From Taudactylus pleione (lineage: Eukaryota; Chordata; Amphibia; Anura; Myobatrachidae): a stretch of 64,000 nt of DNA. Shown here in pieces: positions 51,101 to 63,030 of the stretch (positions are counted from its first letter, which is position 1; every line of letters begins with the position of its first letter). A program made the translations under genes and the position numbers. The stretch lies in NCBI GenBank assembly GCA_031769625.1, contig JAUIMM010001264.1, positions 36,703 to 100,702 on the forward strand. Direction: 5' to 3'. Under the pieces are notes generated by a model that searched no databases, was not told the origin of the DNA, and saw only the letters and a program-made list of their open reading frames with translations.

Positions 51101-54100
51101 GAAAAACCATTTCACATCACATTTGTGGGTCTTGGTCTTCAACAGATCTGGTGAAATTTTGAGCTGTCTGTGTTTGCTACAAGAGGAGATAACACAAAGT
51201 ATGCGCTTTTGTTATTTCCATTGCTTTCAATGCATTTTGGCCTAAAACGTGCATTTGCTGTTTTCTCTTAAACACAACATGAGAGAAAAACCATTTCACA
51301 TCACATTTGTGGGTCTTGGTCTTCAACACATCCAGTGAAATTTTGAGCTGTCTGTGTTTGGTACAAGAGGAGATATCACAATGTATGCGCTTTTGTTGTT
51401 CCATTGCTTTCAATGCATTTTGGCCTAAAACATGCATTTGCTGTTTTCTCTTAAACGCAACATGGGAGAAAAACCATTTCACATCACATTTGTGGGTCTT
51501 GGTCTTCAACAGATCAGGTGAAATTTTGAGCTGTCTGTGTTTGCTACAAGAGGAGATAACACAAAGTATGCGCTTTTGTTGTTTCCATTGTTTTCAATGC
51601 ATTTTGGCCTAAAATGTGCATTTGCTGTTTTCTCTTAAACGCAATATGGGAGAAAAACCATTTCACATCACATTTGTGGGTCTTGGTCTTCAACACATCC
51701 AGTGAAATTTTGAGCTGTCTGTGTTTGCTACAAGAGGAGATAACACAAAGTATGCGCTTTTGTTGTTTCCATTGTTTTCAATGCATTTTGGCCTAAAACG
51801 TTAATTTGCTGTTTTCTCTTAAACGCAACATGGGAGTAAAACCATTTCACATCAAATTTGTGGGTCTTGGTCTTCAACAGATCTGGTGAAATTTTGAGCT
51901 GTCTGTGTTTGCTACAAGAGGAGATAACACAAAGTATGCGCTTTTGTTATTTCCATTGCTTTCAATGCATTTTGGCCTAAAACGTCCATTTGCAGTTTTC
52001 TCTTAAACACAACATGAGAGAAAAACCATTTCACATCACATTTGTGGGTCTTGGTCTTCAACACATCCAGTGAAATTTTGAGCTGTCTGTGTTTGCTGCA
52101 AGAGGAGATAACACAAAGTATGCGCTTTTGTTGTTTCCATTGTTTTCAATGCATTTTGGCCTAAAACGTTCATTTGCTGTTTTCTCTTAAACGCAACATG
52201 GGAGTAAAACCATTTCACATCACATTTGTGGGTCTTGGTCTTCAACAGATCTTTTGAAATTTTGAGCTGTCTGTGTTTGCTACAAGAGGAGATAACACAA
52301 AGTATGCGCTTTTGTTATTTCCATTGCTTTCAATGCATTTTGGCCTAAAACGTGCATTTGCTGTTTTCTCTTAAACACAACATGAGAGAAAAACCATTTC
52401 ACATCACATTTGTGGGTCTTGGTCTTCAACACATCCAGTGAAATTTTGAGCTGTCTGTGTTTGGTATAAGAGGAGATATCACAATGTATGCGCTTTTGTT
52501 GTTCCATTGCTTTCAATGCATTTTGGCCTAAAACATGCATTTGCTGTTTTCTCTTAAACGCAACATGGGAGAAAAACCATTTCACATCACATTTGTGGGT
52601 CTTGGTCTTCAACTGATCTGGTGAAATTTTGAGCTGTCTGTGTTTGCTACAAGAGGAGATAACACAAAGTATGTGCTTTTGTTATTTCCATTGCTTTCAA
52701 TGCATTTTGGCCTAAAACGAGCATTTGCAGTTTTCTCTTAAACGCAACATGGGAGAAAAACCATTTCACATCACATTTGTGGGTCTTGGTCTTCAACAGA
52801 TCCAGTGAAATTTTGAACTGTCTGTGTTTGCTACAAGAGGAGATAACACAAAGTATGCGCTTTTGTTATTTCCATTGCTTTCAATGCATTTTGGCCTAAA
52901 ACATGCATTTGCAGTTTTCTCTTAAACACAACATGAGAGAAAAACCATTTCACATCACATTTGTGGGTCTTGGTCTTCAACAGATCAGGTGAAATTTTGA
53001 GCTGTCTGTGTTTGCTACAAGAGGAGATAACACAAAGTATGCGCTTTTGTTGTTTCCATTGTTTTCAATGCATTTTGGCCTAAAATGTGCATTTGCTGTT
53101 TTCTCTTAAACGCAATATGGGAGAAAAACCATTTCACATCACATTTGTGGGTCTTGGTCTTCAACACATCCAGTGAAATTTTGAGCTGTCTGTGCTTGCT
53201 ACAAGAGGAGATAACACAAAGTATGCGCTTTTGTTGTTTCCATTGTTTTCAATGCATTTTGGCCTAAAACGTTCATTTGCTGTTTTCTCTTAAACGCAAC
53301 ATGGGAGTAAAACCATTTCACATCAAATTTGTGGGTCTTGGTCTTCAACAGATCTGGTGAAATTTTGAGCTGTCTGTGTTTGCTACAAGAGGAGATAACA
53401 CAAAGTATGCGCTTTTGTTGTTTCCATTGTTTTCAATGCATTTTGGCCTAAAATGTGCATTTGCTGTTTTCTCTTAAACGCAACATGGGAGAAAAACCAT
53501 TTCACATCACATTTGTGGGTCTTGGTCTTCAACAGATCCAGTGAAATTTTGAACTGTCTGTGTTTGCTACAAGAGGAGATAACACAAAGTATGCGCTTTT
53601 GTTATTTCCATTGCTTTCAATGCATTTTTGCCTAAAACATGCATTTGCAGTTTTCTCTTAAACACAACATGAGAGAAAAACCATTTCACATCACATTTGT
53701 GGGTCTTGGTCTTCAACAGATCTGGTGAAATTTTGAGCTGTCTGTGTTTGCTACAAGAGGAGATAACACAAAGTATGCGCTTTTGTTATTTCCATTGCTT
53801 TCAATGCATTTTGGCCTAAAACGTGCATTTGCTGTTTTCTCTTAAACACAACATGAGAGAAAAACCATTTCACATCACATTTGTGGGTCTTGGTCTTCAA
53901 CACATCCAGTGAAATTTTGAGCTGTCTGTGTTTGGTACAAGAGGAGATATCACAATGTATGCGCTTTTGTTGTTCCATTGCTTTCAATGCATTTTGGCCT
54001 AAAACATGCATTTGCTGTTTTCTCTTAAACGCAACATGGGAGAAAAACCATTTCACATCACATTTGTGGGTCTTGGTCTTCAACAGATCAGGTGAAATTT

Positions 54101-55500
54101 TGAGCTGTCTGTGTTTGCTACAAGAGGAGATAACACAAAGTATGCGCTTTTGTTGTTTCCATTGTTTTCAATGCATTTTGGCCTAAAATGTGCATTTGCT
54201 GTTTTCTCTTAAACGCAATATGGGAGAAAAACCATTTCACATCACATTTGTGGGTCTTGGTCTTCAACACATCCAGTGAAATTTTGAGCTGTCTGTGTTT
54301 GCTACAAGAGGAGATAACACAAAGTATGCGCTTTTGTTGTTTCCATTGTTTTCAATGCATTTTGGCCTAAAACGTTCATTTGCTGTTTTCTCTTAAACGC
54401 AACATGGGAGTAAAACCATTTCACATCAAATTTGTGGGTCTTGGTCTTCAACAGATCTGGTGAAATTTTGAGCTGTCTGTGTTTGCTACAAGAGGAGATA
54501 ACACAAAGTATGCGCTTTTGTTATTTCCATTGCTTTCAATGCATTTTGGCCTAAAACGTCCATTTGCAGTTTTCTCTTAAACACAACATGAGAGAAAAAC
54601 CATTTCACATCACATTTGTGGGTCTTGGTCTTCAACACATCCAGTGAAATTTTGAGCTGTCTGTGTTTGCTGCAAGAGGAGATAACACAAAGTATGCGCT
54701 TTTGTTGTTTCCATTGTTTTCAATGCATTTTGGCCTAAAACGTTCATTTGCTGTTTTCTCTTAAACGCAACATGGGAGTAAAACCATTTCACATCACATT
54801 TGTGGGTCTTGGTCTTCAACAGATCTTTTGAAATTTTGAGCTGTCTGTGTTTGCTACAAGAGGAGATAACACAAAGTATGCGCTTTTGTTATTTCCATTG
54901 CTTTCAATGCATTTTGGCCTAAAACGTGCATTTGCTGTTTTCTCTTAAACACAACATGAGAGAAAAACCATTTCACATCACATTTGTGGGTCTTGGTCTT
55001 CAACACATCCAGTGAAATTTTGAGCTGTCTGTGTTTGGTACAAGAGGAGATATCACAATGTATGCGCTTTTGTTGTTCCATTGCTTTCAATGCATTTTGG
55101 CCTAAAACATGCATTTGCTGTTTTCTCTTAAACGCAACATGGGAGAAAAACCATTTCACATCACATTTGTGGGTCTTGGTCTTCAACAGATCAGGTGAAA
55201 TTTTGAGCTGTCTGTGTTTGCTACAAGAGGAGATAACACAAAGTATGCGCTTTTGTTGTTTCCATTGTTTTCAATGCATTTTGGCCTAAAATGTGCATTT
55301 GCTGTTTTCTCTTAAACGCAATATGGGAGAAAAACCATTTCACATCACATTTGTGGGTCTTGGTCTTCAACAGATCTGGTGAAATTTTGAGCTGTCTGTG
55401 TTTGCTACAAGAGGAGATAACACAAAGTATGCACTTTTGTTATTTCCATTGCTTTCAATGCATTTTGGCCTAAAACGAGCAATTGCTGTTTTCTCTTAAA
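42150..55500. repeat. 184-bp satellite, ~1,103-bp (six-monomer) higher-order repeat segment
   Basis: The marker GTTTGGTACAAGAGGAGATA followed by TCACAATG occurs at 42,163, 43,451, 44,186, 45,289, 46,024, 47,128, 48,231, 49,150, 50,253, 51,356, 52,459 (one base changed), 53,930 and 55,033. Spacings are 1288, 735, 1103, 735, 1104, 1103, 919, 1103, 1103, 1103, 1471 and 1103 bp. The marked monomer is 183 bp long (TTGTTCCATTGC, one T fewer), so six monomers give 1,103. The units are nearly identical to each other, so this part was amplified most recently. Frames of 101-111 codons repeat on both strands as a by-product. The left limit is approximate. Confidence 0.93.
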
Positions 55501-58500
55501 CGAAACATGGGAGAAAAACCATTTCACATCACATTTGTGGGTCTTGGTCTTCAACACATCCAGTGAAATTTTGAGCTGTCTGTGTTTGCTACAAGAGGAG
55601 ATATCACAAAGTATGCGCTTTTGTTGTTTTCATTGCTTTCAATGCATTTTGGCCTAAAACGTGCATTTGCTGTTTTCTCTTAAACGCAACATGGGAGAAA
55701 AACCATTTCACATCACATTTGTGGGTCTTGGTCTTCAACACATCCAGTGAAATTTTGAGCTGTCTGGGTTTGCTACAAGAGGAGATATCACAAAGTTTGA
55801 ACTTTTGTTATTTCCATTGCTTTCAATGCATTTTGGCCTAAAACTTGCATTTGCTGTTTTCTCTTAAACGCAACATGGGAGAAAAACCATTTCACATCAC
55901 ATTTGTGGGTCTTGGTCTTCAACACATCCAATGAAATTTTGAGCTGTCTGTGTTTGCTACAAGAGGAGATATCACAAAGTATGCACTTTTGTTGTTTTCA
56001 TTGCTTTCAATGCATTTTGGCCTAAAACAAGCATTTGCTGTTTTCTCTTAAACGCAGCATGGGAGAAAAACCATTTCACATCACATTTGTGGGTCTTGGT
56101 CTTCAACACATCCAGTGAAATTTTGAGCTGTCTGTGTTTGTTACAAGAGGAGACATCACAAAGTATGCGCTTTTGTTATTTCCATTGCTTTCAATGCATT
56201 TTGGCCTAAAACTTGCATTTGCTGTTTTCTCTTAAACGCAGCATGGGAGAAAAACCATTTCACATCACATTTGTGGGTTTTGGTCTTCAACACATCCAGT
56301 GAAATTTTGAGCTGTCTGTGTTTGCTACAAGAGGAGATAACACAAAGTATGCGCTTTTGTTATTTCCATTGCTTTCAGTGCATTTTGGCCTAAAACTTGC
56401 ATTTGCTGTTTTCTCTTAAACGCAGCATGGGAGAAAAACCATTTCACATCACATTTGTGGGTTTTGGTCTTCAACACATCCAGTGAAATTTTCAGCTGTC
56501 TGTGTTTGCTACAAGAGGAGATAACACAAAGTATGCGATTTTGTTGTTTCCATTGCTTTCAATGCATTTTGGCCTAAAACGTGCATTTGCTGTTTTCTCT
56601 TAAACGCAACATGGGAGAAAAACCATTTCACATCACATTTGTGGGTCTTGGTCTTCAACACATCCAGTGACATTTTGAGCTGTCTGTGTTTGCTACAAGA
56701 GGAGATATCACAAAGTATGCGCTTTTGTTGTTTCCATTGCTTTCAATGCATTTTGGCATAAAACTTGCATTTGCTGTTTTCTCTTAAACGCAACATGGGA
56801 GAAAAACGATTTCACATCACATTTGTGGGTTTTGGTCTTCAACACATCCAGTGAAATTTTGAGCTGTCTGTGTTTGCTACAAGAGGAGATATCACAAAGT
56901 ATGCGCTTTTGTTATTTCCATTGCTTTCAATGCATTTTGGCCTAAAACTTGCATTTGCTGTTTTCTCTTAAACGCAACATGGGAGAAAAACAATTTCACA
57001 TCACATTTGTGGGTCTTGGTCTTCAACACATCCAGTGAAATTTTGAGCTGTCTGTGCTTGCTACAAGAGGAGATATCACAAAGTTTGAACTTTTGTTATT
57101 TCCATTGCTTTCAATGCATTTTGGCCTAAAACTTGCATTTGCTGTTTTCTCTTAAACGCAACATGGGAGAAAAACCATTTCACATCACATTTGTGGGTCT
57201 TGGTCTTCAACACATCCAGTGAAATTTTGTGCTGTCTGTGTTTGCTACAAGAGGAGATAACACAAAGTATGCACTTTTGTGTTTCCATTGCTTTCATGCA
57301 TTTTGGCCTAAAACGTGCATTTGCTGTTTTCTCTTAACGCAACATGGGAGAAAAACCATTTCACATCACATTTGTGGGTTTTGGTCTTCAACACATCCAG
57401 TGAAATTTTGAGCTGTCTGTGTTTGCTACAAGAGGAGATATCACAAAGTATGCGCTTTTGTTGTTTTCATTGCTTTCAATGCATTTTGGCATAAAACAAG
57501 CATTTGCTGTTTTCTCTTAAACGCAACATGGGAGAAAAACCATTTCACATCACATTTGTGGGTCTTGGTCTTCAACACATCCAGTGACATTTTGAGCTGT
57601 CTGTGTTTGTTACAAGAGGAGATATCACAAAGTATGCGCTTTTGTTATTTCCATTGCTTTCAATGCATTTTGGCCTAAAACTTGCATTTGCTGTTTTCTC
57701 TTAAACGCAACATGGGAGAAAAACCATTTCACATCACATTTGTGGGTTTTGGTCTTCAACACATCCAGTGAAATTTTGAGCTGTCTGTGTTTGCTACAAG
57801 AGGAGATATCACAAAGTATGCAATTTTGTTGTTTTCATTGCTTTCAATGCATTTTGGCATAAAACAAGCATTTGCTGTTTTCTCTTAAACGCAACATGGG
57901 AGAAAAACCATTTCACATCACATTTGTGGGTCTTGGTCTTCAACACATCCAGTGAAATTTTGAGCTGTCTGTGTTTGCTACAAGAGGAGATATCACAAAG
58001 TATGCGCTTTTGTTATTTCCATTGCTTTCAATGCATTTTGGCATATAACTTGCATTTGCTGTTTTCTCTTAAACGCAACATGGGAGAAAAACGATTTCAC
58101 ATCACATTTGTGGGTTTTGGTCTTCTACACATCCAGTGAAATTTTGAGCTGTCTGTGTTTGCTACAAGAGGAGATAACACAAAGTATGCGCTTTTGTGTT
58201 TCCATTGCTTTCAATGCATTTTGGCCTAAAACGTGCATTTGCTGTTTTCTCTTAAACGCAACATGGGAGAAAAACCATTTCACATCACATTTGTGGGTCT
58301 TGGTCTTCAACACATCCAGTGAAATTTTGAGCTGTCTGTGTTTGCTACAAGAGGAGATAACACAAAGTATGCGCTTTTGTGTTTCCATTGCTTTCAATGC
58401 ATTTTGGCCTAAAACGTGCATTTGCTGTTTTCTCTTAAACGCAACATGGGAGAAAAACCATTTCACATCACATTTGTGGGTCTTGGTCTTCAACACATCC

Positions 58501-61500
58501 AGTGACATTTTGAGCTGTCTGTGTTTGCTACAAGAGGAGATATCACAAAGTATGCAATTTTGTTGTTTTCATTGCTTTCAATGCATTTTGGCATAAAACA
58601 AGCATTTGCTGTTTTCTCTTAAACGCAACATGGGAGAAAAACCATTTCACATCACATTTGTGGGTCTTGGTCTTCAACACATCCAGTGAAATTTTGAGCT
58701 GTCTGTGTTAGCTACAAGAGGAGATATCACTAAGTATGCGCTTTTGTTATTTCCATTGCTTTCAATGCATTTTGGGATATAACTTGCATTTGCTGTTTTC
58801 TCTTAAACGCAACATGGGAGAAAAACGATTTCACATCACATTTGTGGGTTTTGGTCTTCAACACATCCAGTGAAATTTTGAGCTGTCTGTGTTTGCTACA
58901 AGAGGAGATAACACAAAGTATGCGCTTTTGTGTTTCCATTGCTTTCAATGCATTTTGGCCTAAAACGTGCATTTGCTGTTTTCTCTTAAACGCAACATGG
59001 GAGAAAAACCATTTCACATCACATTTGTGGGTCTTGGTCTTCAACACATCCAGTGAAATTTTGAGCTGTCTGTGTTTGCTACAAGAGGAGATAACACAAA
59101 GTATGCGCTTTTGTGTTGCCATTGCTTTCAATGCATTTTGGCATAAAACAAGCATTTGCTGTTTTCTCTTAAACGCAACATGGGAGAAAAACCATTTCAC
59201 ATCACATTTGTGGGTCTTGGTCTTCAACACATCCAGTGACATTTTGAGCTGTCTGTGTTTGCTACAAGAGGAGATATCACAAAGTATGCGCTTTTGTTAT
59301 TTCCATTGCTTTCAATGCATTTTGGCCTAAAACTTGCATTTGCTGTTTTCTCTTAAACGCAACATGGGAGAAAAACCATTTCACATCACATTTGTAGGTT
59401 TTGGTCTTCAACACATCCAGTGAAATTTTGAGCTGTCTGTGTTTGCTACAAGAGGAGATATCACAAAGTATGCAATTTTGTTGTTTTCATTGCTTTCAAT
59501 GCATTTTGGCAGAAAACAAGCATTTGCTGTTTTCTCTTAAACGCAACATGGGAGAAAAACCATTTCACATCACATTTGTGGGTCTTGGTCTTCAACACAT
59601 CCAGTGAAATTTTGAGCTGTCTGTGTTTGCTACAAGAGGAGATATCACAAAGTATGCGCTTTTGTTATTTCCATTGCTTTCTATGCATTTTGCCATATAA
59701 CTTGCATTTGCTGTTTTCTCTTAAACGCAACATGGGAGAAAAACGATTTCACATCACATTTGTGGGTTTTGGTATTCAACACATCCAGTGAAATTTTGAG
59801 CTGTCTGTGTTTGCTACAAGAGGAGATAACACAAAGTATGCGCTTTTGTGTTTCCATTGCTTTCAATGCATTTTGGCCTAAAACGTGCATTTGCTGTTTT
59901 CTCTTAAACGCAACATGGGAGAAAAACCATTTCACATCACATTTGTGGGTCTTGGTCTTCAACACATCCAGTGAAATTTTGAGCTGTCTGTGTTTGCTAC
60001 AAAAGGAGATAACACAAAGTATGCGCTTTTGTTGTTTCCATTGCTTTCAATGCATTTTGGTCTAAAACGTGCATTTGCTGTTTTCTCTTAAACGCAACAT
60101 GGGAGAAAAACCATTTCACATCACATTTGTGGGTCTTGGTCTTCAACACATCCAGTGAAATTTTGAACTGTCTGTGTTTGCTACAAGAGGAGATAACACA
60201 AAGTATGCGCTTTTGTGTTTCCATTGCTTTCAATGCATTTTGGCCTAAAACGTGCATTTGCTGTTTTCTCTTAAACGCAACATGGGAGAAAAACCATTTC
60301 ACATCACATTTGTGGGTCTTGGTCTTCAACACATCCAGTGACATTTTGAGCTGTCTGTGTTTGCTACAAGAGGAGATATCACAAAGTATGCGCTTTTGTT
60401 ATTTCCATTGCTTTCAATGCATTTTGGCTTAAAACTTGCATTTGCTGTTTTCTCTTAAATGCAACATGGGAGAAAAACCATTTCACATCACATTTGTGGG
60501 TTTTGGTCTTCAACACATCCAGTGAAATTTTGAGCTGTCTGTGTTTGCTACAAGAGGAGATAACACAAAGTATGCGCTTTTGTTGTTTTCATTGCTTTCA
60601 ATGCATTTTGGCCTAAAACTTGCATTTGCTGTTTTCTCTTAAACGCACCATGGGAGAAAAACCATTTCACATCACATTTGTGGGTTTTGGTCTTCAACAC
60701 ATCCAGTGAAATTTTGAGCTGTCTGTGTTTGCTACAAGAGGAGATATCACAAAGTATGCGCTTTTGTTGTTTTCATTGCTTTCTATGCATTTTGGCATAA
60801 AACAAGCATTTGCTATTTTCTCTTAAACGCAACATGGGAGAAAAACCATTTCACATCACATTTGTGGGTCTTGGTCTTCAACACATCCAGTGATATTTTG
60901 AGCTGTCTGTGTTTGCTACAAGAGGAGATATCACAAAGTATGCGCTTTTGTTGTTTTCATTGCTTTCAATGCATTTTGGCATAAAACAAGCATTTGCTGT
61001 TTTCTCTTAAACGCAACATGGGAGAAAAACCATTTCACATCACGTTTGTGGGTCTTGGTCTTCAACACATCCAGTGAAATTTTGAGCTGTCTGTGTTTGC
61101 TACAAGAGGAGATATCACAAAGTATGCGCTTTTGTTATTTCCATTGCTTTCAATGCATTTTGGCATATAACTTGCATTTGCTGTTTTCTCTTAAACGCAA
61201 CATGGGAGAAAAACGATTTCACATCACATTTGTGGGTTTTGGTCTTCAACACATCCAGTGAAATTTTGAGCTGTCTGTGTTTGCTACAAGAGGAGATAAC
61301 ACAAAGTATGCGCTTTTGTGTTTCCATTGCTTTCAATGCATTTTGGCCTAAAACGTGCATTTGCTGTTTTCTCTTAAACGCAGCATGGGAGAAAAACCAT
61401 TTCACATCACATTTGTGGGTTTTGGTCTTCAACACATCCAGTGAAATTTTGAGCTTGTCGGTGTTTGCTACAAGAGGAGATATCACAAAGTATGCGCTTT

Positions 61501-63030
61501 TGTTATTTCCATTGCTTTCAATGCATTTTGGCCTAAAACGTGCATTTGCTGTTTTCTCTTAAATGCAACATGGGAGAAAAACCATTTCACATCACATTTG
61601 TGGGTCTTGGTCTTCAACACATCCAGTGAAATTTTGAGCTGTCTGTGTTTGCTACAAGAGGAGATATCACAAAGTATGCGCTTTTGTTGTTTTCATTGCT
61701 TTCAATGCATTTTGGCCTAAAACGTGCATTTGCTGTTTTCTCTTAAACGCAACATGGGAGAAAAACCATTTCACATCACATTTGTGGGTCTTGGTCTTCA
61801 ACACATCCAGTGAAATTTTGAGCTGTCTGTGTTTGCTACAAGAGGAGATATCACAAAGTTTGAACTTTTGTTATTTCCATTGCTTTCAATGCATTTTGGC
61901 CTAAAACTTGCATTTGCTGTTTTCTCTTAAACGCAACATGGGAGAAAAACCATTTCACATCACATTTGTGGGTCTTGGTCTTCAACACATCCAGTGAAAT
62001 TTTGAACTGTCTGTGTTTGCTACAAGAGGAGATATCACAAAGTATGCACTTTTGTTGTTTTCATTGCTTTCAATGCATTTTGGCCTAAAACAAGCATTTG
62101 CTGTTTTCTCTTAAACGCAGCATGGGAGAAAAACCATTTCACATCACATTTGTGGGTCTTGGTCTTCAACACATCCAGTGAAATTTTGAGCTGTCTGTGT
62201 TTGTTACAAGAGGAGACATCACAAAGTATGCGCTTTTGTTATTTCCATTGCTTTCAATGCATTTTGGCCTAAAACTTGCATTTGCTGTTTTCTCTTAAAC
62301 GCAGCATGGGAGAAAAACCATTTCACATCACATTTGTGGGTTTTGGTCTTCAACACATCCAGTGAAATTTTGAGCTGTCTGTGTTTGCTACAAGAGGAGA
62401 TAACACAAAGTATGCGCTTTTGTTATTTCCATTGCTTTCAGTGCATTTTGGCCTAAAACTTGCATTTGCTGTTTTCTCTTAAACGCAGCATGGGAGAAAA
62501 ACCATTTCACATCACATTTGTGGGTTTTGGTCTTCAACACATCCAGTGAAATTTTCAGCTGTCTGTGTTTGCTACAAGAGGAGATAACACAAAGTATGCG
62601 ATTTTGTTGTTTACATTGCTTTCAATGCATTTTGGCCTAAAACGTGCATTTGCTGTTTTCTCTTAAACGCAACATGGGAGAAAAACCATTTCACATCACA
62701 TTTGTGGGTCTTGGTCTTCAACACATCCAGTGACATTTTGAGCTGTCTGTGTTTGCTACAAGATGAGATATCACAAAGTATGCGCTTTTGTTGTTTCCAT
62801 TGCTTTCAATGCATTTTGGCATAAAACTTGCATTTGCTGTTTTCTCTTAAACGCAACATGGGAGAAAAACGATTTCACATCACATTTGTGGGTTTTGGTC
62901 TTCAACACATCCAGTGAAATTTTGAGCTGTCTGTGTTTGCTACAAGAGGAGATAACACAAAGTATGCGCTTTTGTGCTTTCCATTGCTTTCAATGCATTT
63001 TGGCCTAAAACGTGCATTTGCTGTTTTCTC
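55500..63030. repeat. Diverged, non-dimeric subfamily of the satellite
   Basis: Monomers here do not alternate between types A and B. Nearly all have CGCAACATGGGAGA and CACATCCAGTG, many have GATATCACAAAG, and they carry scattered private changes (CTTGCATTTGCTG, CAAGCATTTGCTG, GGGTTTTGGTC, GCAGCATGGG). Lengths of 183 and 184 bp are mixed; runs of 183-bp monomers (TTTTGTGTTTCC) keep a frame open and give chance frames of 162 and 170 codons at 58,108-58,596 (+) and 58,730-59,242 (-). A block near 55,790-56,900 is repeated near 61,850-62,960 at +6,063 bp (AGACATC at 56,151 and 62,214; TTTTCAGCTG near 56,491 and 62,554). Higher divergence suggests an older or less homogenised part. Confidence 0.9.
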
